Shown here piece by piece: positions 1-10,066 of a DNA stretch of 64,000 nt. Under the pieces are notes generated by a model, which ran no database searches, was not told where the DNA came from, and was given only the letters and a program-made list of their open reading frames with translations. Positions within the stretch are counted from its first letter, which is position 1; every line of letters starts with the position of its first letter. This DNA comes from Burkholderiales bacterium (GTDB lineage: Bacteria; Pseudomonadota; Gammaproteobacteria; Burkholderiales; Burkholderiaceae_C), in contig RXJQ01000033.1 in assembly GCA_003963115.1 (NCBI GenBank), positions 21,080 to 85,079 of the forward strand, read 5' to 3'. The position numbers and the translations under genes were made by a program.

Positions 1-2
1 AG

Positions 3-92
3 GCACGCCAGGAACGATCCGCCTTGATTCAGACAATTCAGCAACAGGCCCAGCAGTGGCGCGCGATCAAACGCCGGGATCGGGCAAACTAG
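3..92 (+). CDS. C-terminal end of an unidentified protein (partial)
   Basis: An open frame enters from the left edge and stops at TAG 90-92, encoding 29 residues that end in QQWRAIKRRDRAN. The tail is rich in Gln and Arg and looks helical. It stops only 4 bp before the mltB start, so the two could be co-transcribed. The family cannot be recognised from so short a piece. Base use is like the neighbouring genes. Confidence 0.4.
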   Translation, partial: ARQERSALIQTIQQQAQQWRAIKRRDRAN

Positions 93-96
93 GCAT

Positions 97-1350
97 ATGC
101 CTTCGGTAACCCCAGTGCTCCAACGTCATTGGCCGTCTTCCTGGCCTGCCCGGCCCCTTCTGCTTTTGTCGATGGCCGTGGCCTGCGCGGCACTGACGGC
201 CTGTGGAACCAGCAAGCCTGCGCTGCCCGCGCCCGGCACACTGCCGTCGCTGAGCCTGTCTGCATCGGTCCAGCCATCGCAGGAGGAAGCGCCTGATGAG
301 CGCTTGTCAGGCGCTGTGCAGACTCAGGCCGTGCCCGACAAACAGGCTCTTGCCATCCAGCCACTGGCGGGCAACCCCAACCCGGACGGCTATGCCGCCC
401 GCGAAGACGCCCAGCAGTTGGCGGCCGAACTCGCCCGATCTCTGGAGCTCGACCCGCAATGGGTCTGGAATGCCATCGCCAAGGCTCGTTACAAGGAAAG
501 CGCCGCCAAGCTCATGATGCCCGCAGGGCCTGGCACAGCCAAGAACTGGGGCGTCTACCGCAGCCGCTTCGTCGAGCCCATCCGCATCCGCGCAGGTGTC
601 AACTTCTGGCGCCGTTACGAGGCCGACCTCAAGCGCGCCGAAAGCATCTACGGCGTGCCGGCCAGCATCATTGCCGGCGTGCTGGGTGTGGAAACCATCT
701 ATGGCCGCCAGACAGGCAATTTCCGCGTGCTGGATGTGCTGACCACCCTGACCCTGGACTTCCCCAAGGGCCGCAGCGACCGCAGCGCCTTCTTCAAAAC
801 GGAGCTGGGTGAATTCCTGAAGTTCTGCCAGGAGCAGCAACTGGAACCCGATACGGTTTTGGGCTCCTATGCCGGGGCGATCGGCCTGCCACAGTTCATG
901 CCCAGCTCGATCAGGCGCTATGCCGTCGACTTCGATGGCGACGGCCATATTGACCTGCTGCGCAGCCCGGTCGATGCGATTGGCAGCGTGGCCCACTATC
1001 TGGCCGAGCAAGGCTGGCAACCCGATTGGCCCACCTATTTCGATATCAAGCCACCGCAGGATGAGCAGGCCCTGGCCAAACTGCTGGCGCCCGATATCGT
1101 GCCCAGTTTCTCTGCGACCGACATGCAGGAGATGGGGGCCTCACTGTCGCCTACTGGACAAAATCACCCGGGTCAGTTGGCATTGGTGCTGCTCCAAAAC
1201 GGCAACGATGCCCCCACGCTGATCGCCGGCACCTCCAATTTCTACGCGATCACCCGCTACAACCAATCCAGCTATTACGCGCTGGCCGTAATTCAGCTCG
1301 GTGAAGTCGTATCCCGCGAAGCCGCGCGTCAAAACACGCAAACCCCTTGA
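97..1350 (+). CDS. mltB: membrane-bound lytic murein transglycosylase B
   Basis: Predicted 417-residue lipoprotein that cleaves the glycan strands of peptidoglycan non-hydrolytically, leaving 1,6-anhydromuramyl ends. A signal peptide with lipobox LTAC puts the acylated Cys at about residue 36, so it should sit on the inner face of the outer membrane. The family motif GVLGVETIYGRQTGNF carries the catalytic Glu near residue 199. SYAGAIGLPQFMPSS and the DGDGHIDL stretch that follows are typical of the MltB/SltB family. The region between residues 40 and 100 is a low-complexity Pro/Ser/Ala linker. The family assignment is strong. Whether it is MltB itself or the soluble relative SltB rests on the lipobox. 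Confidence 0.92.
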   Translation: MPSVTPVLQRHWPSSWPARPLLLLSMAVACAALTACGTSKPALPAPGTLPSLSLSASVQPSQEEAPDERLSGAVQTQAVPDKQALAIQPLAGNPNPDGYAAREDAQQLAAELARSLELDPQWVWNAIAKARYKESAAKLMMPAGPGTAKNWGVYRSRFVEPIRIRAGVNFWRRYEADLKRAESIYGVPASIIAGVLGVETIYGRQTGNFRVLDVLTTLTLDFPKGRSDRSAFFKTELGEFLKFCQEQQLEPDTVLGSYAGAIGLPQFMPSSIRRYAVDFDGDGHIDLLRSPVDAIGSVAHYLAEQGWQPDWPTYFDIKPPQDEQALAKLLAPDIVPSFSATDMQEMGASLSPTGQNHPGQLALVLLQNGNDAPTLIAGTSNFYAITRYNQSSYYALAVIQLGEVVSREAARQNTQTP

Positions 1351-1479
1351 ATCTGGAAAATGGGCGATTGAAACGGGTGCCTGATGCCACCCGCGTGTCG
1401 ATTGGCGCCCGCCACATGACCTTTTACGACGATATACAGTGCATTCGGACAAGGTTTTCTCACTTGCACCATATTCAGA

Positions 1480-1509
1480 TTGCAATCGAATTTATTTTGT
1501 GTTTAGAAT
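1480..1509 (+). promoter_or_regulatory. sigma-70-type promoter of the H-NS gene
   Basis: TTGCAA (1480-1485) and TAGAAT (1504-1509) are separated by 18 bp in an AT-rich stretch that contrasts with the surrounding GC-rich sequence. It lies about 130 bp ahead of the H-NS start. H-NS prefers AT-rich DNA, so autoregulation is plausible; that part is inference. Confidence 0.55.
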
Positions 1510-1636
1510 CTGCTCCACGCTGACGACAGCTTTCGGAGAAACATCGAAATCGCGCGTTGGCTGACAGCCCAAAACGGCACTATCCAATAAGTATTCCTCG
1601 CCCTTGACACTCGGGCCGCCACAAAGGACACACCTC

Positions 1637-1975
1637 ATGAGCAACTACCAAGAGCTTCTCGCACAAAAGGCCGCTCTCGAAAAGCAGGCTGCAGATCTGG
1701 AAAAACAACTGCATGATGCACGTCGCACAGAGCGTGCTGGCGTGATCGCTCAAATCAAGTCGCTGCTGGCCGAACATGGCCTGACTGTGGCCGACCTGGG
1801 CCTCAAGCCCGGCAAGGCAGCATCCTCGGGTGGCAGCGCATCGGCTGGTCGCAAGGTGGCGCCCAAGTACCGCAATGCCCAGACCGGCGAGACCTGGACG
1901 GGCCGTGGCCTGCAACCCAAGTGGGTTCAGGCCGCCATTGCTTCGGGCAAGAAACTGGAAGATTTCGCGATCTGA
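1637..1975 (+). CDS. H-NS family nucleoid-associated protein
   Basis: A 112-residue protein. The N-terminal half (about 1-45) is a charged coiled coil for oligomerisation. The C-terminal half carries the DNA-binding signature YRNAQTGETWTGRGLQPKW (about 76-94), characteristic of betaproteobacterial H-NS/BpH3-type proteins. ATG 1637 was preferred over an upstream in-frame start because AAGGA at 1623-1627 is correctly spaced and the protein then begins MSNYQELLAQ like its relatives. It should bind AT-rich DNA and silence transcription. A strong promoter precedes it and a bidirectional terminator follows, so it is probably monocistronic. Confidence 0.93.
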   Translation: MSNYQELLAQKAALEKQAADLEKQLHDARRTERAGVIAQIKSLLAEHGLTVADLGLKPGKAASSGGSASAGRKVAPKYRNAQTGETWTGRGLQPKWVQAAIASGKKLEDFAI

Positions 1976-2000
1976 AGAATTTCGGATTGAAACAAAAAAA

Positions 2001-2024
2001 GCCGGTTTTGCAACCGGCTTTTTT
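2001..2024. terminator. bidirectional rho-independent terminator
   Basis: The stem GCCGGTT / AACCGGC with a short TTGC loop is flanked by an A-run on the left and a T-run on the right. It lies between the convergent H-NS and M16 peptidase genes and can serve both. Confidence 0.9.
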
Positions 2025-2029
2025 GATGC

Positions 2030-4840
2030 TCAAGGCTTGGCAGGTTTGAAATCACCTGCAAGACCCAATACAAACTGTTCGGGCTTGAGATACTTCTTCA
2101 GGGCCTGATTGACCTCGTCAAGCGTCAAGGATTCAAGGCGCCCATCCACCTGCGCAGCCAAGGCAAATGTGCGATCCAGGTAGAGATTGCTCACCCAACC
2201 GGCGGCCAATCGGGCATCTTGCGCCCGGCTCAGCCTGCGGAAATTGAGCAAACCGCGCTTGCCTGATTCAAACTCGGCTTGCGTGAAGCCTTGCGTCAAA
2301 GCCCGGTTGACTTCTTCCTTGAATGCCGCTTCGACCTTGTCCCGATTCTGAGGCGCAAAGATGGCCGAGGCCGTCCATTCAGAATGCTGCTCGATGGGGT
2401 TCCAGTTCACGGAGCTGTAGACGCTGTAGGACAAACCTTCTTTCTCGCGGATGCGATTCCATAAGCGCGAATCACCGCCTGCCCCCAATAAATGATTGGC
2501 CAGCATGAATGCGGCGTAATCCGGGTCACGGTCACTCAAAGGCAAAGGCAGCACCACCGACATCGCCGCATTCTGTTTATCAGGCGTGTCCAATATCAGC
2601 CGGGCCGCAGGCAGTTTGATCAGCGGATCGGGCACATGGGCAAATGCCTGCTCATTGCGCCAATCTCCAAAACCCGTTTGCAATGCCTGCTTGACGGCGT
2701 TGGCATCGAGATCGCCGACCGCCGCGAACTGCGCATGCCCCGCAGCGAAGAAGGTGCTGTGGAAGGCTTTGACACGGTCGATTTGCAGCGACTTCCAATC
2801 GGCCTCGGTTTCGGCAAAGGTTCGGGCATAACGGACGTCGCCCTTCGGGTAAGGATTGCCGTGGCGCGACAGCGCCTCACTGAGCACGGCCTCGGGCTCT
2901 TTGCTCTGCTCCTCCAGCGAGGCCAGGGCCTGATGGCGCACTTCTTCCAGGGCATCGGCTGGCAGGGCCGGGTGGCGCAACACGTCCGACACCAGCGCGA
3001 TCAACGCAGGCAGGTACTCACGCTTCGTGGCCATGTTCACCGTCAACTGGCCCGGCGCCGACGCGAAGTTCACTTCGGCCTGCATGGCATCGAGCTTGTC
3101 CTGCAATTGCTGGCGGCTCAGGCTGGTGGTGCCCTTGTCCAGCAAGGCAGCCAGGGCACCGGGCACCTCGCCCCAGTTGGCCAGCGACTTTTCATCGCCA
3201 TAGCGCAAGGACAGCGTGGCCTTCACGGCCTGCCCCCGCGTGGACTTGGGCAGCAGGGCCACCTTCATGCCGGAAGGCAGCACCGAGCGCTGCGTGCGGG
3301 CATCGATGTTCGCGGGGCTGGCGTCGAAGGCTTCGGCCTTGGCCTGCGCGGCCTGGGCCTTGAAGTTCTTGAACATGTCCGCCACGTTCACGCGCTCGAG
3401 CTTGGGCGAGCGCTCGGGTGCTGGCGTGGGCACGTACTGACCCAGTGTGCGGTTGGACGCCACGAACACCTGCTGTGCCACACGCTGGACATCCGCCAGC
3501 GTTGCGGCCTTGACCCGGTCGCGCGTCAAGAAGAACAGACGCCAATCCCCTTGCGCCACGGACTCAGACAGGGCCACACCGACGCGCTGTGGATCAGAGA
3601 AACCCATGTCCCAGCCTTTCAGCCACTTGGCCTTGGCACGGTCCAGCTCCTCCTGGCTGATGGGCGTCTGCTTGAGCGAGGCCTCGATCACATCCAACAG
3701 GGCCTTGCTCGACACCGCCGGATCCTGCTGCGGCGACAGCTGTGCCCCCAGCAGGATGAAGCCGGGGTCGGACAAGCCTTCAGAGAAAGCGAACACGCCG
3801 GCGGCCAGTTGCTTTTCGGTCAAGGCCTTGTGCAGGCGGCCCGAGGGCGTGTCACCCAGGATCAGGGAGAGCAGCTCCACGTCGGCATAGTCAGGGTGCG
3901 CGCCCGGCACCACGTGGTAGCCGGCATACAGCAGCGGCACGCCACCCACACGGCGCAAAGTCACGGCCCGCTCGCCATCTTGAACCGGGTCCAGCGTGTA
4001 GAGCTCGGGCAATGTGCGCGTGGGTTTGGGGATGACACCAAAGGCCTGCTGGACCCAGGGCAGCACCTTGGCTGGGTCGAACTTGCCCGAGACGATCAGC
4101 GTGGCGTTGTCAGGCTGGTAGTAGCGACGGTAGAAAGCCTGCAGGTGGCCGATGTCCACGCCTTCGACGTCGGCGCGCGCCCCGATGGTGGACTTGCCGT
4201 AGTTGTGCCATTGATACATGGCCGCCACGGTCTTTTCCATGAGGATGCGCCCAGCGTCGTTCTCACCCATTTCCATCTCGTTGCGGACCACGGTCATCTC
4301 GCTGTCGAGGTCCTTGCGGGCGATGAAGCTGTGCACCATGGCATCGGCCTGCCAATTGAGGTACCAGCGCAGGTTGTCATCGTTGGCGGCAAAGCTGGCG
4401 AAGTAGTTGGTGCGGTCGTACCAGGTGCTGCCGTTGGCGTTGAAGCCGCGCTTGTTGAATTCAGACCAGACCTGTGGGTACCTGGGCGAACCCTTGAACA
4501 TCAGGTGTTCGAGCAGGTGGGCCATGCCGGTTTCGCCGTAGTTCTCGAAGCGCGAGCCCACGCGGTAGGTCACGTTGACGGTGGTCGTCGGCTTGGAGTC
4601 ATCGGGGATCAGCAGCACCTGCAGGCCATTGGCCAGACGGTATTCGGTGATGCCTTCAACCGAGGTGACGAGTTTGGGCGCAGCAGCTGACACCGCTCCT
4701 GGCACAGACTTGGCCACTGCCTCAGCAGCATGGACATGCCCGGGTGCACACAGCGTCGAGGCGACCAGCAAGGTCAAGGCACTCAGAACCAGGTGCGGTG
4801 ACTGACGATGAAAACGAGAAACACGCTTGGATGAATTCAT
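2030..4840 (-). CDS. M16 family zinc metallopeptidase (pitrilysin-like), periplasmic
   Basis: A 936-residue protein with a signal peptide (about 1-39, ending VHAAEA), so it is exported. The inverted zinc motif HLLEH lies at about 108-112 inside GMAHLLEHLMFKGSPR, and the distal Glu is in the NEMEMGEN stretch some 75 residues later. The protein contains both M16 halves in one chain, an active N-terminal half and an inactive C-terminal half, as in pitrilysin and PqqL-type enzymes. It probably degrades peptides in the periplasm; the substrate is unknown. It is divergent from the downstream HlyD gene across about 190 bp. Confidence 0.9.
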   Translation of the reverse strand: MNSSKRVSRFHRQSPHLVLSALTLLVASTLCAPGHVHAAEAVAKSVPGAVSAAAPKLVTSVEGITEYRLANGLQVLLIPDDSKPTTTVNVTYRVGSRFENYGETGMAHLLEHLMFKGSPRYPQVWSEFNKRGFNANGSTWYDRTNYFASFAANDDNLRWYLNWQADAMVHSFIARKDLDSEMTVVRNEMEMGENDAGRILMEKTVAAMYQWHNYGKSTIGARADVEGVDIGHLQAFYRRYYQPDNATLIVSGKFDPAKVLPWVQQAFGVIPKPTRTLPELYTLDPVQDGERAVTLRRVGGVPLLYAGYHVVPGAHPDYADVELLSLILGDTPSGRLHKALTEKQLAAGVFAFSEGLSDPGFILLGAQLSPQQDPAVSSKALLDVIEASLKQTPISQEELDRAKAKWLKGWDMGFSDPQRVGVALSESVAQGDWRLFFLTRDRVKAATLADVQRVAQQVFVASNRTLGQYVPTPAPERSPKLERVNVADMFKNFKAQAAQAKAEAFDASPANIDARTQRSVLPSGMKVALLPKSTRGQAVKATLSLRYGDEKSLANWGEVPGALAALLDKGTTSLSRQQLQDKLDAMQAEVNFASAPGQLTVNMATKREYLPALIALVSDVLRHPALPADALEEVRHQALASLEEQSKEPEAVLSEALSRHGNPYPKGDVRYARTFAETEADWKSLQIDRVKAFHSTFFAAGHAQFAAVGDLDANAVKQALQTGFGDWRNEQAFAHVPDPLIKLPAARLILDTPDKQNAAMSVVLPLPLSDRDPDYAAFMLANHLLGAGGDSRLWNRIREKEGLSYSVYSSVNWNPIEQHSEWTASAIFAPQNRDKVEAAFKEEVNRALTQGFTQAEFESGKRGLLNFRRLSRAQDARLAAGWVSNLYLDRTFALAAQVDGRLESLTLDEVNQALKKYLKPEQFVLGLAGDFKPAKP

Positions 4841-5034
4841 GGGTTTGTTCGTTCAGCAAATGGCCAGGAACGGGCCTGGGACACAACTTAGCTTCACTGA
4901 GTGTAGGCGGCTTGTGTAAAGGTTCCGTCAGCTGCGCGCATCGACCTGTTGCTCGGGCTTTGTGCCAAGTCATCGTCTTCAGGATTGATGCATGGTAAAA
5001 AAACAGTGTTTCCCACGACCGTCACGTACGCCTC

Positions 5035-6168
5035 ATGGACGCTGATACCCACTCCTCGCCACGCCGCTTGCCGCGCCCGGTTCTGGTCTGGTCAGGCATC
5101 GCAGGTGCGGCCCTGCTTGCGTTCCTGGCCTGGAACCAACTCAAGCCCCAGGGCCTGCCGCCGGGTATCGCCAGCGGGAACGGGCGGATCGAGGCCACGG
5201 ACATCGATGTGGCAACGCGCTCGGCTGGGCGACTCAAGGAGGTGCGCGTCAAGGAGGGGGATGATGTCCAGGCCGGGCAGGTGCTGGCCCTCATGGATAC
5301 CGCCACGCTGCAGGCCGATCTGCAACGTGCGCAAGCCCAACTCAGACAAGCCCAGGACGCCAAGACAACGGCTGCGGCCGTGCTGGCCCAGCGCGAGCAG
5401 GCTGTTCAGACTGCACTGGCGATGGTGACGCAACGCCAGGCCGAGGTGAACCTGGCCGGCAAGCAACTGCAGCGCACGCAGGATCTGGTCGACAAGGGGT
5501 TCGTGTCGCCCCAAAAACTCGACGAGGCACAAGCCCAAGTGGCCACGGCCAAGGCCGGGCTGAGTGCCGCGCAATCACAGGTGGCCGAGGCCCGAACAGG
5601 CGTGACGGCCACCCGGTCGCAACTGGTGGAGACCGACTCGGTGATCGCCACCGCACAGGCGGCACTGGCGCGCGTTCAAGCCGACATCGACGACAGCGCG
5701 CTGCGCGCGCCGCGTGCTGGCCGGGTTCAGGTGCTCGCAGCGCAGGCCGGCGAGGTACTGGCCAGCGGTGGCCGCGTGGTCTCGCTGGTGGATGTGGGGG
5801 ACGTCTACATGACCTTCTTCTTGCCTGAAACAGCGGCTGGGCGCATTGCGCTGGGCACCGAGGCCAGGCTGGTGCTGGACGCCGCACCGCAGTATGTGAT
5901 CCCGGCGCGGGTGAGCTTTGTGGCCAGCGTCGCGCAGTTCACGCCCAAAACGGTCGAAACCACGGCCGAACGGCAAAAGCTTGTCTTCAAAGTGCGGGCG
6001 CAGATTGACCGCAGCTTGCTGGAGCGCTATCGCCAGCAGGTCAAGACCGGCATGCCCGGCATGGCCTATGTCCGCATCCAGCCGGACGCACCCTGGCCTG
6101 ACAAACTGGCCATCGCCCTGCCCACCCAGGCCTATGACAAGCCCGCGGCATCGGGCCCCGCGCCGTGA
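5035..6168 (+). CDS. HlyD family periplasmic adaptor of an ABC exporter (YhiI-like)
   Basis: A 377-residue membrane-fusion protein. One N-terminal membrane segment (about 15-35) is followed by a lipoyl-like half ([21 protein letters not shown], about 63-83), then a long alternating Gln/Ala coiled-coil hairpin to about residue 215, the second lipoyl half, and a beta-barrel domain. It should bridge the inner-membrane exporter to an outer-membrane channel. It overlaps the next gene in a GTGA junction, so translation is coupled. The order adaptor - RbbA-type ATPase/permease - ABC-2 permease matches E. coli yhiI-rbbA-yhhJ. The substrate is unknown. Confidence 0.88.
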   Translation: MDADTHSSPRRLPRPVLVWSGIAGAALLAFLAWNQLKPQGLPPGIASGNGRIEATDIDVATRSAGRLKEVRVKEGDDVQAGQVLALMDTATLQADLQRAQAQLRQAQDAKTTAAAVLAQREQAVQTALAMVTQRQAEVNLAGKQLQRTQDLVDKGFVSPQKLDEAQAQVATAKAGLSAAQSQVAEARTGVTATRSQLVETDSVIATAQAALARVQADIDDSALRAPRAGRVQVLAAQAGEVLASGGRVVSLVDVGDVYMTFFLPETAAGRIALGTEARLVLDAAPQYVIPARVSFVASVAQFTPKTVETTAERQKLVFKVRAQIDRSLLERYRQQVKTGMPGMAYVRIQPDAPWPDKLAIALPTQAYDKPAASGPAP

Positions 6169-8909
6169 CCTGCCCAGCGCTGGCCGTGGTCGCCGACATC
6201 CAATCGCTGACCCACGCGTACAAGCGGGTCAAGGCTCTGGATGACATCACCCTGAGCATCCCTTCGGGCTGCATGGTCGGCCTGATCGGGCCCGATGGTG
6301 TGGGCAAGTCCACGCTGCTGGCCTTGCTGGCCGGCGCGCGCCAGATCCAGCAAGGGCTCATCCAGGTGCTGGGCAAAGACATGGCCCGCGCCGGCCATCG
6401 CCGCGCGATCTGCCCACGCATCGCCTACATGCCGCAGGGTCTGGGCAAGAACCTGTATGCCACCTTGTCCGTGCGCGAGAACGTGGACTTCTTTGGTCGC
6501 CTTTTCGGGCACGCCCCGCATGAACGTGCCAAACGCATTCAGGACCTGCTCGCCAGCACCGGTCTGGCGCCATTCGCGGATCGCCCTGCAGGCAAGCTCT
6601 CGGGCGGCATGAAGCAAAAGCTCGGCCTGTGCTGCGCCCTGATCCACGACCCGGACTTGCTGATCCTGGACGAGCCCACCACCGGCGTGGACCCGCTCTC
6701 GCGCCGCCAGTTCTGGGAGCTGATCGACCGCATCCGGCACCGGCGTCCCGGCATGAGCGTGTTGATCGCCACGGCCTACATGGAAGAGGCTCAGCGCTTT
6801 GATCACCTGGTGGCCATGGATGCCGGCCGCGTGTTGGCCACGGGCAGCCCCGCGCAATTGCTGGTACGGACGGGCTGCACGCAGCTTGAGGATGCCTTCA
6901 TCGCACTGCTGCCGCCGCAACGCCGGGCAGGCCACCACGCCCTGGTGGTCCCGCCCAGACAGGGGCAGGATGGCGACATCGCCATCGAAGCACAGGGCCT
7001 GACCTGCCGCTTCGGTGACTTCATGGCCGTGGACCACGTCGACCTGTCCATCCACAAGGGCGAGATCTTCGGCTTCCTCGGCTCCAATGGCTGCGGCAAG
7101 ACCACCACCATGAAGATGCTCACGGGCCTGTTGCCGGCCACTGAGGGCACCGCTTCGCTCTTTGGCCATCCGGTTGATGCCCGCGATATCGCCATCCGCC
7201 AGCGGGTGGGCTACATGTCGCAGGGTTTTTCGCTCTACAACGAGCTGACCGTGACGCAGAACCTGGCACTGCATGCCAGGCTCTTTCACGTACCCGCTGA
7301 GCAACGAGCGCAACGCGTGCAGACCATGCTGCAGCGCTTCGATCTGCAAGCCGTGGCCGATGAGCTACCCGACAAGCTGCCGCTGGGCGTGCGCCAGCGC
7401 CTGTCCCTGGCTGTGGCCGTGGTTCACCAGCCCGATATGCTGATACTGGACGAGCCCACCTCGGGCGTCGACCCGATCGCGCGCGACCGTTTCTGGGATC
7501 TGATGATCCAGCTGTCGCGAGAAGACGGTGTCACGCTCTTCATTTCGACGCACTTCATGAACGAGGCACAGCGCTGCGACCGCATCTCGCTGATGCATGC
7601 AGGACGTGTGCTGGCGAGCGGCACACCCACGGCATTGATGGCGCAACGCGGCCATCACAGTCTGGAAGAGACCTTCATCTCCTTGCTCGAAGAGGCGCAG
7701 TCCACAGACCGGGCTAGCCTCGATGCGGATCAGGCGCCAGATCATGGTATCCAAGTACAAGCCGCAGTTGCTCGCCCACAGTCCAGCCACTTCAGCCTGG
7801 CCCGTCTGCTGAGCTATGCCCATCGCGAATCGCTGGAACTGCGCCGCGACCCCATCCGCTTGACCCTGGCCTTGCTGGGCACAGCCCTGCTGATGATCAT
7901 CATGGGATACGGCATCAGCATGGACGTGCAGGACCTGCGTTTTGCCGTGCTGGACCGTGACCAGACCTCGGTCAGCCGCAACTATGTGCTGAACATCGCA
8001 GGTTCCCCCTACTTCCTCGAACAGCCCGCCATCCAAAGTGATGCAGACCTCGACCGGCGCATGCGCAACGGCGAGCTGAGCCTGGCACTGGAGATCCCAC
8101 CGGGCTTTGCCGCTGATCTCAAGCGGGGCGGGCCCGCCACCATCGGCATGTGGGTGGATGGCGCCATGCCCCAACGTGCAGAGACCATTGCGGGCTATGC
8201 GCAGGGCCTGTACGCCGGCTATCTGAGCGAGCAACTGGCCTTGCATGGCCGGGCTGCGCCGCAACCGGCACAAATCGAGATTCGCTACCGCTACAACCCG
8301 GACGTCAAGAGCCTGTACGCCATGGTGCCGGCCGTGATCCCCATCCTGTTGATCTTCATCCCGGCCATGCTGACGGCCCTGGGCGTGGTGCGCGAAAAAG
8401 AGCTGGGCTCCATCGTCAACCTGTACGTCACGCCGGTCACCAAGCTGGAGTTTCTGCTGGGCAAGCAACTGCCCTACATCGGCACGGCCATGGTCAGCTT
8501 CTGCCTGATGACGGCGATGGCCGTCTGGGGTTTCGGCGTGCCGCTTAAAGGCAGCCTGCTGGCGCTGACGGCTGGCGCGCTGCTGTATGTGACGGCCTCG
8601 ACAGGGCTGGGGCTGTTCATGTCCACCTTCACGGGCAGCCAGATCGCCGCCATCTTCGGCACCTCGCTGGCCACCATGCTGCCCGCCATCCAGTTCTCCG
8701 GCATCATCAACCCCGTCTCCTCGCTGGAGGGCTTCGCCGCCATCCTGGGCCGCATCTACCCCACAGGCCCCTTCCTGATCATCAGCCGGGGAACCTTCTC
8801 CAAGGCATTGGGCTTCGCCGACCTGTGGCCCTGCTTCCTGCCCCTTGCAGCGGCCATTCCCGTGCTGATCCTCGTCAGCGTGACCCTGCTCAAGAAGCAG
8901 GACAAGTGA
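6165..8909 (+). CDS. rbbA: RbbA-type fusion: two ABC ATPase domains plus ABC-2 permease
   Basis: A 914-residue protein, close to the roughly 911 residues of E. coli RbbA. The first ATPase has Walker [10 protein letters not shown] (about 42-50), signature LSGGM (145-149) and Walker B LLILDE (165-170). The second has Walker [10 protein letters not shown] (about 306-314), a degenerate signature LPLGV (405-409) and Walker B MLILDE (425-430). From about residue 555 an ABC-2 membrane domain with a large periplasmic loop and several C-terminal membrane spans follows. The start is GTG 6165, overlapping the adaptor stop. In E. coli RbbA was described as a ribosome-bound ATPase; the gene order here argues for export as at least one role. 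Confidence 0.9.
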   Translation: MTCPALAVVADIQSLTHAYKRVKALDDITLSIPSGCMVGLIGPDGVGKSTLLALLAGARQIQQGLIQVLGKDMARAGHRRAICPRIAYMPQGLGKNLYATLSVRENVDFFGRLFGHAPHERAKRIQDLLASTGLAPFADRPAGKLSGGMKQKLGLCCALIHDPDLLILDEPTTGVDPLSRRQFWELIDRIRHRRPGMSVLIATAYMEEAQRFDHLVAMDAGRVLATGSPAQLLVRTGCTQLEDAFIALLPPQRRAGHHALVVPPRQGQDGDIAIEAQGLTCRFGDFMAVDHVDLSIHKGEIFGFLGSNGCGKTTTMKMLTGLLPATEGTASLFGHPVDARDIAIRQRVGYMSQGFSLYNELTVTQNLALHARLFHVPAEQRAQRVQTMLQRFDLQAVADELPDKLPLGVRQRLSLAVAVVHQPDMLILDEPTSGVDPIARDRFWDLMIQLSREDGVTLFISTHFMNEAQRCDRISLMHAGRVLASGTPTALMAQRGHHSLEETFISLLEEAQSTDRASLDADQAPDHGIQVQAAVARPQSSHFSLARLLSYAHRESLELRRDPIRLTLALLGTALLMIIMGYGISMDVQDLRFAVLDRDQTSVSRNYVLNIAGSPYFLEQPAIQSDADLDRRMRNGELSLALEIPPGFAADLKRGGPATIGMWVDGAMPQRAETIAGYAQGLYAGYLSEQLALHGRAAPQPAQIEIRYRYNPDVKSLYAMVPAVIPILLIFIPAMLTALGVVREKELGSIVNLYVTPVTKLEFLLGKQLPYIGTAMVSFCLMTAMAVWGFGVPLKGSLLALTAGALLYVTASTGLGLFMSTFTGSQIAAIFGTSLATMLPAIQFSGIINPVSSLEGFAAILGRIYPTGPFLIISRGTFSKALGFADLWPCFLPLAAAIPVLILVSVTLLKKQDK

Positions 8910-8916
8910 GCCTGCC

Positions 8917-10056
8917 ATGTCGCCCCTGCAACGCTCTCTGGCCAACATCCTCAACCTGGGCATCAAGGAATTGCGCAGCCTGTGGCGCGACCGGCTCATG
9001 CTCCTGTTCGTGATCTGGGCCTTCTCGGGCGCGCTCTACACCGCTGCCAAGGGCGCACCAGACCGGCTGCATCGCGCGCCCATGGCCGTGGTCGATGAGG
9101 ACCAGTCCACCTTGTCGCAGCGCATCGTCAACGCGTTCTACCCGCCCACCTTCATGCGGCCCACACCCATCGGCCTGCCCGACATGGACCCGGGCATGGA
9201 CGCCGGCCGCTACACCTTCGTGATGGACATCCCGCCGGACTTCCAGCGCGACGTGCTGGCCGGCAAGTCCCCCGCCATCCAGCTCAATGTCGATGCCACC
9301 CAGATGAGTCAGGCCTTCCTGGGCTCGGGCTACATCCAGAGCATCGCCCTGGGCGAGGTGGCCGAGTTCATGCAGCGCGAACGCACGGCCGACACCCCAC
9401 TCGTCGACCTGGCGCTGCGCATGCGCTTCAACCCGTCGCTGGACAACAGCTGGTTCATGGGCGCAATGGAACTCATCAACAACGTGACCATGCTGTCCAT
9501 CATCCTGACGGGCGCCGCCCTCATTCGTGAACGCGAACACGGCACCATCGAGCACCTGCTGGTGCTGCCGCTCAAGCCGGTGGAGATCATGCTGGCCAAG
9601 GTGTGGGCCATGGGCGCGGTCGTGCTGCTGGCCACGGCGCTGGCCGTGCACTTCGTGCTCAGAGGCGCGCTGGCCATGCCCGTCACCGGCTCGATCGGGC
9701 TGTTCATGGTGGGCTGCGCCCTGCACCTCTTTGCCACGACCTCCATGGGCATCTACCTGGGCACCGTCGCCCGCTCGATGCCGCAACTGGGCCTGCTGAT
9801 GATCCTGGTGCTGCTGCCGCTGGAGATGCTCTCCGGTGGCATGACACCGCCTGAGAACATGCCCGAGCCCGTGCGCCTTGTCATGCTGGGTGCCCCCACC
9901 ACGCACTTCGTGAGCTTCGCGCAGGCTATCCTGTACCGTGGGGCGGACTTGAGCATCGTGTGGCCGCAGTTTGCCGCGATCGCGCTCATCGGCACCGTGT
10001 TCTTCATCGGGTCGCTGCGGCGCTTCCGGAATGCCGTCAGCCGCATGCAAAGCTAG
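8917..10056 (+). CDS. ABC-2 type transporter permease (YhhJ-like)
   Basis: A 379-residue integral membrane protein with one N-terminal span (about 27-45), a long periplasmic domain and about five C-terminal spans. The motif REREHGTIEHLLVLPL before the cytoplasmic loop and the ending THFVSFAQAILYRG are typical of the ABC-2 family. It starts 7 bp after the RbbA-type gene and presumably pairs with that protein's own permease domain to form the channel. An FtsH gene follows after 10 bp. Confidence 0.9.
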   Translation: MSPLQRSLANILNLGIKELRSLWRDRLMLLFVIWAFSGALYTAAKGAPDRLHRAPMAVVDEDQSTLSQRIVNAFYPPTFMRPTPIGLPDMDPGMDAGRYTFVMDIPPDFQRDVLAGKSPAIQLNVDATQMSQAFLGSGYIQSIALGEVAEFMQRERTADTPLVDLALRMRFNPSLDNSWFMGAMELINNVTMLSIILTGAALIREREHGTIEHLLVLPLKPVEIMLAKVWAMGAVVLLATALAVHFVLRGALAMPVTGSIGLFMVGCALHLFATTSMGIYLGTVARSMPQLGLLMILVLLPLEMLSGGMTPPENMPEPVRLVMLGAPTTHFVSFAQAILYRGADLSIVWPQFAAIALIGTVFFIGSLRRFRNAVSRMQS

Positions 10057-10066
10057 GAACACCGCC

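Noticed and set aside
2492..4690. Long open frame (732 codons) opposite the M16 peptidase gene
   Set aside because: It is antisense to a well-supported gene and has His/Gln/Arg-rich composition typical of a GC-rich shadow frame.
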